Below, piece by piece: positions 1 to 5,454 of a stretch of DNA of 6,774 nt; position 1 is the stretch's first letter; every line of letters begins with the position of its first letter. Origin of the DNA: Deltaproteobacteria bacterium (GTDB lineage: Bacteria > Myxococcota_A > UBA9160 > SZUA-336); assembly GCA_030673955.1 (NCBI GenBank), contig DAOVBF010000072.1, forward strand, positions 1 through 6,774. The letters are read 5' to 3'. A program made the position numbers and the translations under genes. The notes under the pieces were generated by a model. That model was not told the origin of the DNA, made no database searches, and worked only from the letters and a program-made list of their open reading frames with translations.

Positions 1-1233
1 GAGGACCACAGCGCAGACCTGCTCTGGCCGGAGATGACGAACGGCGAGCGCAGGGACTCGAGCCGGGATACGGGGGATCTGCACTGGGTGGGCCCCGAGG
101 TGGTTGCCGCAAGCGGCAGTCTGACGTGGGGCGTGGACCCGAACTCGGGCCACGTCGAGATGTACGCTCCCAGTCCCTACGAAGACGGCTCTTCCGTGAG
201 CCACTTCAGCGACGCGCTCTGGCCCGACGAGCTGATGGAGTCCTTCGATACCGGCGCGATCCACGATGTCGGGCTCGCATTTGAGCTGCTCTCCGACCTC
301 GGCTGGACCTTCGATTGTGGCAACGGGGTCGTCAACGGCGGCGAGGAGTGCGACGACGGAAATACCTCCGGCGGGGATGGCTGCTCGGCGACTTGCCAGA
401 TCGAGCTGCCGCCCGAGTACCTCGAAAGCAAGGATCAGCAGAGCTGCATCAACGAGCTGAACAAGGCCTTGGCGACGGTTGCGAAGACCTACGGCAAGCA
501 CATCGACAGGTGCATGAAGGAAGGGTCCAGGAACAGGCTTCCCGGTGGAAATATCGAGGGTTGCATCCTCTACACGGGCACGTTCGGGAAGGACAAGGTG
601 CAGGACGCCAAGGACAAGACGCTCGACAAGGCGGGACCCAGTGGCAAGTGCCCACCGGCGGCTCGGCCGGACTTCGGCGCGACCGACCCGAACACCGTCA
701 ATCAGGTCGCGCTGCAAAAGGAGCTTTCGCTGATCCACGCGGTCTTCGGCTCCGACCTGGGTGCGGTGATCATCTCCGCAGCCGACAACAAGGACGGGTC
801 CAAGTGCCAGCAGGGTGTCGCCAAGGCAGCGAAGAAGTGCCAGGACGCGAAGCTCAAGGCGTTCAACAGCTGCAAGAAGAACGGTCTCAGCGCGAAGGCC
901 TCCCCTCGGATCGTCAATGCCGTTAGCCTGGAAGGCTGCATCTCCGGCCGCACGGATTCGATCGCTGCCGATCTCAAGGGCAAGGTCGAGAAGGCCTGCG
1001 ATCCCGCAACCGGCAAGATCAAGACGACCATCGACAAGAAATGTGTCGCTGACCGGGGGGCGTTTGCAGGCTGCAACGATCCCAATGGTCCGCTTCCGAG
1101 CGCAGGGGAGCTTGCCACCTGCATCGACAGGCTCGTCGAGTGCGAGGTCTGTCTTGCGCTGAACGCCGCCGACGGCCTGGACCATGACTGTGACCTCTTC
1201 GATGACGGTCAGCCCAACGGGAGCTGCCCCTGA
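1..1233 (+). CDS. Secreted cysteine-rich protein, C-terminal part: metalloprotease-like tail, DUF4215 repeat and 16-Cys module (5' end outside window)
   Basis: The frame is open from base 1 to the TGA at 1231-1233, so the gene is cut by the window edge and the visible 410 residues are its C-terminal part. The ATG at 34 is internal, because the residues before it (EDHSADLLWPE) continue the same domain. Three blocks follow one another. Residues ~1-104 contain GSSVSHFS, LWPDELMES and HDVGLAFELLSDLGW. I associate this pattern with the C-terminal half of secreted metzincin-like zinc proteases; the HExxH zinc site would lie upstream and is not visible. Residues 106-132 are a DUF4215/Myxococcus cysteine-rich repeat (CGNGVVNGGEECDDGN). 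Residues 142-410 are a Lys- and Cys-rich module with 16 cysteines, shared with the minus-strand gene at the other end of the window. The product is probably exported and disulfide-bonded; the signal peptide would be upstream. Protease activity cannot be confirmed. That the gene is real is near certain from the matching paralogous module. Confidence 0.9.
   Translation, partial: EDHSADLLWPEMTNGERRDSSRDTGDLHWVGPEVVAASGSLTWGVDPNSGHVEMYAPSPYEDGSSVSHFSDALWPDELMESFDTGAIHDVGLAFELLSDLGWTFDCGNGVVNGGEECDDGNTSGGDGCSATCQIELPPEYLESKDQQSCINELNKALATVAKTYGKHIDRCMKEGSRNRLPGGNIEGCILYTGTFGKDKVQDAKDKTLDKAGPSGKCPPAARPDFGATDPNTVNQVALQKELSLIHAVFGSDLGAVIISAADNKDGSKCQQGVAKAAKKCQDAKLKAFNSCKKNGLSAKASPRIVNAVSLEGCISGRTDSIAADLKGKVEKACDPATGKIKTTIDKKCVADRGAFAGCNDPNGPLPSAGELATCIDRLVECEVCLALNAADGLDHDCDLFDDGQPNGSCP
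316..396 (+). other. DUF4215 / Myxococcus-type cysteine-rich repeat (protein domain)
   Basis: The translation begins CGNGVVNGGEECDDGN and ends DGCSATC, the consensus of the DUF4215/TIGR02232-like disulfide repeat common in secreted proteins of Myxococcota and related groups. Four cysteines are visible. It sits between the protease-like region and the 16-Cys module and probably acts as an extracellular spacer or adhesive module. One copy is seen here. Confidence 0.85.
424..1230 (+). other. 16-cysteine Lys-rich C-terminal module, copy A (protein domain)
   Basis: This ~269-residue module has 16 cysteines that align one-to-one with the module at 5437-6246 on the other strand. It is internally duplicated. 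The first half starts at QSC and has C-x21-C-x2-G, then an EGCI motif. The second half starts at SKC with the same C-x21-C-x2-G (around KCQDAKLKAFNSC) and again EGCI. A conserved PDFG...VNQ...FG linker separates the halves. The tail carries CEVCLALN, DCDLFDDGQ and NGSC just before the stop. The even cysteine count fits eight disulfides in an exported protein. I cannot assign a named family. Confidence 0.75.
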
Positions 1234-1245
1234 GCACTGCCGTTG
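1215..1245 (+). terminator. Weak stem-loop straddling the stop codon of the first gene
   Basis: CAACGG at 1215-1220 pairs with CCGTTG at 1240-1245 around a 19-nt loop that contains the TGA at 1231-1233. No T-run follows, so if it helps termination it is not a classic intrinsic terminator. A 6-bp stem with a long loop can arise by chance in GC-rich DNA. Confidence 0.25.
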
Positions 1246-1262
1246 CGTGCAAGCCTGGAGGC

Positions 1263-1295
1263 GGACTGGATCCGTTAGCCGGTGTTGCGCAGTCC
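1263..1295 (-). terminator. Weak stem-loop straddling the ppc stop codon
   Basis: GGACTG at 1263-1268 and CAGTCC at 1290-1295 are exact inverted repeats around a 21-nt loop holding the ppc stop (TAA, 1277-1275 on the minus strand). There is no T-run on the minus strand after it. Only 41 bases separate the two convergent stop codons. It is listed as a possible 3'-end structure and could be chance. Confidence 0.25.
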
Positions 1296-4049
1296 CGCGG
1301 CGATGCCGTTGATCGTGAGCTGGATCGCGCGGTCGATCCGCTCGGGGTCGACGGCGCCCGCCTCGCCCTCGGCGCCGCGGCCGGTGCGCTTGCGCTCCAG
1401 AAGCTCCACCTGCAGGTACGAGAGGGGATCGAGGTAGGGCGCGCGGAGGTCGAGCGTCTCACGCAGTGCGGGCTCGTCGGCCAGGAGCCTGCGCTCGCCG
1501 CACACCGCTAGCACTGCACGCCGCGTGAGTGCGAGCTCCTCTTCGATACGCCCGAACACCTCGTCCGCCCCGCGCACGTGCTTTGCCAGTGCCGCGTAGT
1601 TTCCCGCGATGTGCAGATCGGTCTTGGCAAGCACCTGGCGCAGGTTGTCGATTACCGTACGGAAGAAGGGCCAGCCGCGGTACATGGCACGCAGACGCGC
1701 GAGCGCGCGTTCGCGTCCGCCCTTCTCGTGGCTGATGAATGTTTCGAAGGCCGTGCCGGCCCCGTACCAGCTCGGGAGCAGCACGCGGCTCTGATTCCAG
1801 GCGAAGGTCCACGGGATCGCGCGCAGGTCCTCGACCCGACGCGAGGCGACACGCTTCGCCGGCCGTGAGCCGATGCGCAGCGCTGAGATCTCCTCGATGG
1901 GTGTCATGGCGTAGAAGGCGTCGACGAAGCCCGGCGTCTCATACACCAGAGCGCGGTAGGACTCGCGCGAGCGCGCGGCGAGCGCGTCCATGGTCCGCAG
2001 CCAGGCCGCCGGGAGCGGGTGGCTTCGGCCCAGCGTTCCCTCCGGAAGGGACGCCTCGAGTGTGGCCGAGAGGATCTGCTCGAGGTGGTAGATGGCGGAG
2101 GGAACCGAGCCGTACTTGTTTGCGATGATCTCGCCCTGCTCGGTGAGCTTGATGCGCCCGCCCAGCGTGCCGGGCGGCTGGGCGAGGATCGCTTGGTGCG
2201 TCGGCCCGCCGCCCCGCGCGATGGTGCCACCGCGCCCGTGGAAGAGCTCGAGGCGCACGCGGAAGCGGTCGGCCTGCTGCGCGAGCTCCCGCTGCACCTG
2301 ATAGAGGCCGAAACAGGCCGCGAGGTAGCTACCGTCCTTCATCGAGTCCGAGTAGCCGATCATCACCTGCTGGCGCATACCGCGCGCCTCGAGCTGCCTG
2401 CGGTAAGCGGGTGAGCGGTAGAGCCGCTCCATGGAAGTGGGCGCCGCGTGCAGGCCGTCGATCGACTCGAAGAGCGGAACGATGTCGACGTGGCTCTCCA
2501 GGCTCCCGTCGGGCCGCCGCTCGACGAGTTCCGCGCGGCGCGCCAGCACCAGGACCTCGAGCACCGGCACCTCGCTCTCGGTGTCGCTGATCACGAGATC
2601 GCGCACCGCCCGGGCGTCGAAGCGGTCGACGGCTTCCCGCATCCCCCGCAGTGTGTCGAGCACATCGATGGTGTCGGCCGAGAGACCTTCGTCGGTGACG
2701 CCCAGAGGTGCCTCCTGCAGGACGAGCTGCTCGAGGAACGCCTGCTGGCTGGGAAGCGGCAGCGACTCGAGCGGACCCTCCACGGGGCAGATCAGCTCGC
2801 TGCGCGCCTCGCGGTGCTTGCCCTGGTGCTGACGAATGTCGAGCGTGACGAGCTGGAGCCCGAAGCTCGCGACCTGCTCACGGAGTCGACGGAGCGGGCC
2901 TCCGGCGAGCCGAGCGCCGCGGCCCGTGAGGAGGCTCTCATGGATGAGCTCGAGGTCGGCGCGAAGCTCCGCTGCTTCTCGATAACCGCCGCGCATTCCC
3001 GGCGGCTCGTGGGCGAGGGTCTCCTCCAGTGTGAGCTCGAGGCGCACGGCGATGGCATTGAGCTTCTGCCGATAGAGCTCAGCCGGGTTGCGGTCGGCCA
3101 CCCGTTCGCGCAGCCGAGCAAGCCGGTCGAGGTCGTGCTTCACGCTCTCGCGCAGCGCTGCCGAGACCGGTGCCCGCGCCTCGGAGAGCGTGAGGCGCTC
3201 GATCAGGGGTGGGATGGCGCGCCAGTAGTGGCTGAGGATCGTGCGGCGGTAGAGCCGCAGCGACTCGGCGGTCACTTCCGCGCTGACGAACGGGTTTCCG
3301 TCCCGGTCGCCTCCGATCCACGAGCCCAGGGCCAGTGGCTGTGCAGCGACGAGGGGCTCAGCTCCATAGACCGCCGCGAATGCCTCGTGGAGACGCTCGG
3401 CTACGCGGGTGACGGCCTCTACGAGTACCCGCTCGAGTGTGTGGATCGCTTGGCCGACCTCGTCCAGCGGGGTCGGCGCCCGGTAGGGCACGATGCTGGT
3501 CTGCCAGAGTGCCGTGATCTCGCGCAGAAGCTCCTCTTCGACCTGCGGAGATCCGTGGGCCAGACGCGCCTCGAGCAGGCCGTCGATGCGATCCAGGCTT
3601 TGCCTCACTGACCAGCGCATCGCCTCGGTGGGATGCGCGGTGAGCACGATCGTCGCGCACACGTTTCCGACGACCTTCTCGACGGTCTCCCGGGGGACCG
3701 CCCGGCGCCCGAGCCGCCGGAAGAGAGCCACCAGGCTCCCCGGCTCGCCCCGGCGCCGGATCCGCGCGTTGCGCCGCTGCTCGCACACGTTGAGGAGCCA
3801 TAGGAAGAGCGTGAAGGCGCGCCCCACCTCGACTAGCTCTCCGACGGGGCTTTGTCGCAGGATGCGCTGGAGGCGCCGCTCGTCGCGCGTCGTGTAGCGG
3901 CTGCGCAGCCGGCGCGTGAGCTCGCGGATCTCCTCCACGCGCTGCAGGAAGGCGCGGCCCTCCTGCTCGAGCACCACGGTATCGAGGTTGTGCGCAACGA
4001 AGCGCACCTCGTCGCGGAAGACCTCTTCGGCTCTGGGGGTTCGAGTCAT
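1275..4049 (-). CDS. ppc: Phosphoenolpyruvate carboxylase
   Basis: PEP carboxylase makes oxaloacetate from phosphoenolpyruvate and bicarbonate, refilling the TCA cycle; it is a cytosolic, usually tetrameric enzyme. From the chosen start the protein has 924 residues (E. coli enzyme: 883). Family landmarks are in order: VLTAHPTEA with the catalytic His (~139), GGDRDGNPF (~246-254), GYSDSMKDGSY (~565-575), the FHGRGGTIARGGGPTH loop (~603-618), EQGEIIANKYG, GSRPAKR (~727-733), AKTDL (~808-812; aligned Lys of the aspartate site), LRAPYLDPL (~868-876) and the C-terminal GLRNTG, complete to the last residue. The Gly usual before the loop Arg is Ala here (TIARGGG). I chose the ATG at 4049 because family similarity begins there (RAEEVFRDEVRF...). 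An in-frame ATG at 4169 would add 40 residues unlike the family, encoded by a terminator-like hairpin. Neither start has a good Shine-Dalgarno. The gene is monocistronic in view and preceded by an unusual leader. Confidence 0.97.
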   Translation of the reverse strand: MTRTPRAEEVFRDEVRFVAHNLDTVVLEQEGRAFLQRVEEIRELTRRLRSRYTTRDERRLQRILRQSPVGELVEVGRAFTLFLWLLNVCEQRRNARIRRRGEPGSLVALFRRLGRRAVPRETVEKVVGNVCATIVLTAHPTEAMRWSVRQSLDRIDGLLEARLAHGSPQVEEELLREITALWQTSIVPYRAPTPLDEVGQAIHTLERVLVEAVTRVAERLHEAFAAVYGAEPLVAAQPLALGSWIGGDRDGNPFVSAEVTAESLRLYRRTILSHYWRAIPPLIERLTLSEARAPVSAALRESVKHDLDRLARLRERVADRNPAELYRQKLNAIAVRLELTLEETLAHEPPGMRGGYREAAELRADLELIHESLLTGRGARLAGGPLRRLREQVASFGLQLVTLDIRQHQGKHREARSELICPVEGPLESLPLPSQQAFLEQLVLQEAPLGVTDEGLSADTIDVLDTLRGMREAVDRFDARAVRDLVISDTESEVPVLEVLVLARRAELVERRPDGSLESHVDIVPLFESIDGLHAAPTSMERLYRSPAYRRQLEARGMRQQVMIGYSDSMKDGSYLAACFGLYQVQRELAQQADRFRVRLELFHGRGGTIARGGGPTHQAILAQPPGTLGGRIKLTEQGEIIANKYGSVPSAIYHLEQILSATLEASLPEGTLGRSHPLPAAWLRTMDALAARSRESYRALVYETPGFVDAFYAMTPIEEISALRIGSRPAKRVASRRVEDLRAIPWTFAWNQSRVLLPSWYGAGTAFETFISHEKGGRERALARLRAMYRGWPFFRTVIDNLRQVLAKTDLHIAGNYAALAKHVRGADEVFGRIEEELALTRRAVLAVCGERRLLADEPALRETLDLRAPYLDPLSYLQVELLERKRTGRGAEGEAGAVDPERIDRAIQLTINGIAAGLRNTG

Positions 4050-4065
4050 GTAGCGGGCATCGGTC

Positions 4066-4135
4066 AAAAAAGACCCCGAGGATGCTGCGTCCGACTTTGC
4101 GGCCGCCCGCTCGGTGACGGAGCGGGTCCTCGGGG
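4066..4135 (-). terminator. Compound stem-loop with T6 tract in the ppc leader: probable intrinsic terminator or attenuator
   Basis: Read on the minus strand, CCCCGAGGA (4135-4127) pairs perfectly with TCCTCGGGG (4082-4074). It is followed at once by TC and six T residues (4071-4066). Nested inside and directly abutting the 5' arm is a second perfect 7-bp hairpin, CCCGCTC (4126-4120) with GAGCGGG (4112-4106) and a 7-nt loop. The remaining 23 nt (4105-4083) could form a small third helix (CCG/CGG), giving a three-way junction. The T tract ends 16 bases before the ppc ATG at 4049. Thus it lies either in the ppc 5' leader as an attenuator or at the end of a short transcript carrying the 14-codon ORF. 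A competing GGTC-T6-GACC hairpin overlaps the T tract. I recognise no known riboswitch class. Confidence 0.6.
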
Positions 4136-4188
4136 CACGGTGGCGCCTGGGCCATCCAGGCGACCCCATGTAAGTACGGTGAACCGAC

Positions 4189-4233
4189 CTAGATGGTCAC
4201 CACCTCACGCGTCACCGTCTCGAATTTTTTCAC
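4189..4233 (-). CDS. Putative 14-residue small ORF or leader peptide upstream of ppc
   Basis: A GTG start at 4233-4231 is followed by codons for MKKFETVTREVVTI and a TAG at 4191-4189. It stands out because of its initiation signal: AAAGGAGG plus TG, near-perfect anti-Shine-Dalgarno complementarity, 7 nt ahead of the GTG. That is the best ribosome binding site in the window. The ORF ends 139 nt before the ppc ATG, with the terminator-like hairpin in between. The peptide has no run of a single amino acid that would mark a classic amino-acid attenuator; it has three Thr and three Val. It resembles the N-terminus of a small soluble protein more than a membrane peptide. It may be a leader peptide, a small protein gene, or the decayed start of a longer gene. 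Function unknown. Confidence 0.5.
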   Translation of the reverse strand: MKKFETVTREVVTI

Positions 4234-4240
4234 TGGAGCA

Positions 4241-4248
4241 CCTCCTTT
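4241..4248 (-). promoter_or_regulatory. Strong Shine-Dalgarno (AAAGGAGG) for the small ORF
   Basis: AAAGGAGG is read on the minus strand, 7 nt from the GTG at 4233. This site decides the start of the small ORF: the upstream in-frame ATG at 4260 would put the Shine-Dalgarno inside the coding region. GGAG of the site can also pair with CTCC just downstream (4245-4235), a short hairpin that could mask it. Confidence 0.6.
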
Positions 4249-4368
4249 CCTAAGGCGCATCGCCACACGCGGGACCCAGTCCCCACTCCGGCCTTCCACG
4301 CGCCCGTCCGCGGTGGCCGGACCGGTCTGCCAGGACCTGGTTAGAGCCCTCGACCGGAACTCGTGATG

Positions 4369-4394
4369 ACCGAGAGTATCGGGACACCGAGAGT
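4369..4394. repeat. Direct repeat ACCGAGAGT, two copies 17 bp apart
   Basis: ACCGAGAGT occurs at 4369-4377 and again at 4386-4394, a start-to-start distance of 17 bp, in the divergent intergenic region. Two half-sites on nearly the same helix face could be a regulator binding site. A chance 9-bp repeat is possible. No matching regulator gene is visible in the window. Confidence 0.3.
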
Positions 4395-4486
4395 CCGGCA
4401 AGCGAGGAGCGGGGTGCGGCGGGGCTTGGCTGGCGCCGGCTGGCAGCAGGTGGGCGAAGCCCGCCTGGCGGCTAAAGAAATCCGTC

Positions 4487-4507
4487 CGACCGGTCGCCCA
4501 TTATGGG
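4487..4507. promoter_or_regulatory. Two abutting palindromes upstream of the membrane-protein gene (possible operator)
   Basis: The 10-bp palindrome CGACCGGTCG (4487-4496) is followed without a gap by CCCATTATGGG (4497-4507; CCCAT and ATGGG arms around one base). They end 35 bases before the ATG at 4543. The second is one of the few AT-containing spots nearby and could overlap a -10 element on either strand (CATTAT / CATAAT). This is inference from symmetry and position only. Confidence 0.25.
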
Positions 4508-4514
4508 TGAGACG

Positions 4515-4533
4515 CTTCCGATCAAGCGGAAGA
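4515..4533 (+). promoter_or_regulatory. Ribosome binding site of the membrane-protein gene, inside a short hairpin
   Basis: GGAAGA at 4528-4533 lies 9 nt before the ATG at 4543 and supports that start. The same bases form the 3' arm of a perfect 6-bp hairpin, CTTCCG (4515-4520) with CGGAAG (4527-4532) and loop ATCAAG. Translation could therefore be reduced when the hairpin is closed. The effect is unproven. Confidence 0.4.
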
Positions 4534-4542
4534 TCAACTCGT

Positions 4543-5364
4543 ATGCCTGGAAAGCTATCGCGGACCGAGACGGTTGCATGGGTGAGCGGAGTCGGCGTCC
4601 TTTTGCTGACGCTGATCGGCCATCTCCTGATTCGGGAGTGGTATCAGGCCGACCTTCGTTATGAGATCGAAGGCTACTACCGGTCGCAGGGGACCGCCGT
4701 GGCCTCCCTCAAGCTCGAAAACCATGGCCGCTCGGAGGCAGGCGTCGTGAAGGTTGCGGCGGCTTTCCCCAGCACGATCAGGAACCTCACCACGAGCGAG
4801 CCCACCTCTCCCTTCGAAGTCCTCGAGGGCGGCATCGGAACCCGGGCGGTCGTCGGGCGGATTGATCGGTTGGTACCGGGGCAGACGCTGTATCTCTATT
4901 TCGCCGTGGTCGATCCCGGGGGAACGCTCTCGGGAGAGTACGAGTCGTACCTGGGGAGCATTACCTTTTCGGGCGGCGAAGCTCGACCGGGAGGGCCCGT
5001 GCGGCCCTTCGTGGCTGGTTTCGGCTGGGCCCTGCTCGCGATGCTGGTCCTGGTGCCGATCGCGTTCGCGATCGTCCTGCGCAAAGGCTGGCTGCCCCGC
5101 CGTGGCGGGCTGGGTGCGGACATCGGGCCGGCCAAGAGCGCGGTGAAGGATGCGATGGTCTCGGTGCAGGCCGTGATCGAGCTGGCAGGTGATGTCGAAA
5201 CGCTGGTCAGAGCGGGCGAGTCTTTGCCGAAGCCCTTCGTCGAGCGGTTCTCCAAGTACAAGAACGACGCCTCGAAGATGAAGCGCCGCTTGCTCTCCCA
5301 CGCCCGCCCAAGCGAGATTCCCGGTCGAGGAGATCAGGCCGAGAGCCGAAGAGGGGGCCCCTGA
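4543..5364 (+). CDS. Unrecognised two-span membrane protein with extracytoplasmic Ig-like domain
   Basis: The 273-residue product has two hydrophobic segments: ~11-30 (VAWVSGVGVLLLTLIGHLLI) and ~156-179 (GWALLAMLVLVPIAFAIVL). Residues ~31-155 between them look like a beta-rich domain (ASLKLENHGRSEAGVVKV, and a PGQTLYLYFAVV strand pair), the sort of pattern seen in Ig-like/CARDB-type folds. After the second span comes a basic patch (RKGWLPRR), then a largely helical, Lys/Arg-rich tail of ~95 residues. The likely topology is N-in, domain outside, C-in. I chose the ATG at 4543 for its GGAAGA site and because the frame upstream to 4363 is an Arg-rich stretch that looks non-coding. It is divergent from ppc and convergent with the Cys-rich gene. 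I do not recognise the family; a role in envelope sensing or anchoring is only a guess from topology. Confidence 0.75.
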   Translation: MPGKLSRTETVAWVSGVGVLLLTLIGHLLIREWYQADLRYEIEGYYRSQGTAVASLKLENHGRSEAGVVKVAAAFPSTIRNLTTSEPTSPFEVLEGGIGTRAVVGRIDRLVPGQTLYLYFAVVDPGGTLSGEYESYLGSITFSGGEARPGGPVRPFVAGFGWALLAMLVLVPIAFAIVLRKGWLPRRGGLGADIGPAKSAVKDAMVSVQAVIELAGDVETLVRAGESLPKPFVERFSKYKNDASKMKRRLLSHARPSEIPGRGDQAESRRGGP

Positions 5365-5390
5365 ATCCCGTTGCAGGATCCAGGGACCCC
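5354..5390 (+). terminator. Hairpin containing the stop codon of the membrane-protein gene
   Basis: The stem pairs GGGG (5354-5357) with CCCC (5387-5390), CCCTG (5359-5363) with CAGGG (5381-5385) and ATCC (5365-5368) with GGAT (5376-5379), broken by two A/C mismatches. The loop is 7 nt (5369-5375). The TGA at 5362-5364 sits in the stem. No T-run follows directly, but another hairpin starts at the next base. It probably marks the 3' end of this transcript, possibly in both directions with its neighbours. Confidence 0.5.
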
Positions 5391-5414
5391 GAGAAGCGAA
5401 GGGGCACGCTTCTC
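5391..5414. terminator. Perfect 8-bp hairpin between convergent genes
   Basis: GAGAAGCG (5391-5398) pairs with CGCTTCTC (5407-5414) around an 8-nt loop, followed on the plus strand by TTCCCC. It lies midway in the 69-base gap between two convergent stop codons, so a bidirectional termination role is plausible. It lacks a strong T tract on either strand. Confidence 0.5.
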
Positions 5415-5423
5415 TTCCCCGGG

Positions 5424-5454
5424 GCGAACGGGACTACTGGCAACTCCCGTTCGC
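5424..5454 (-). terminator. Perfect 10-bp hairpin spanning the stop codon of the Cys-rich gene
   Basis: GCGAACGGGA (5424-5433) and TCCCGTTCGC (5445-5454) are exact inverted repeats around an 11-nt loop that holds the TAG (5436-5434, minus strand). One arm encodes part of the conserved ANGS tail. It is the longest uninterrupted stem in the window, apart from possible coding coincidences. It has no T tract, so it may stabilise the 3' end or aid termination together with the hairpin beyond it. Confidence 0.5.

Larger units (their letters stand above)
4234..4542. other. Divergent intergenic region between the small ORF and the membrane-protein gene
   Basis: No convincing gene is seen. In-frame upstream extensions exist on both strands (from 4363 on +, from 4401 on -), but they are Arg-rich, low-complexity translations without ribosome sites. 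The region should contain promoters for ppc and its leader (-) and for the membrane-protein gene (+); I cannot pick a convincing -35/-10 pair on either strand. It holds a 9-bp direct repeat, adjacent palindromes and several short inverted repeats, including CCAGG-A-CCTGG around 4330-4340 and GTCCG/CGGAC around 4306-4322. Confidence 0.5.

Noticed and set aside
2448..3611. 387-codon open frame on the plus strand, antisense to ppc
   Set aside because: It lies wholly opposite the ppc coding sequence, has no recognisable domain, and long antisense frames are expected in GC-rich genes.
4036..4050. GGGGGTTCGAGTC, resembling a tRNA T-arm
   Set aside because: The following bases do not complete the T stem, no acceptor, D or anticodon arms are found nearby, and the bases are the start of ppc on the other strand.
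4050..4169. N-terminal extension of ppc from the ATG at 4169
   Set aside because: It adds 40 Arg/Ala/Ser-rich residues without family counterparts, encoded by a perfect nested hairpin and T tract. It is kept as an alternative only.
4189..4401. 70-codon minus-strand frame including the small ORF
   Set aside because: The upstream 56 residues look random, and the strong Shine-Dalgarno would lie inside it; the GTG at 4233 is the supported start.
4555..5301. 248-codon minus-strand frame opposite the membrane-protein gene
   Set aside because: It is Arg/His-rich with no domain or ribosome site. The plus-strand frame has clear membrane segments and a Shine-Dalgarno.
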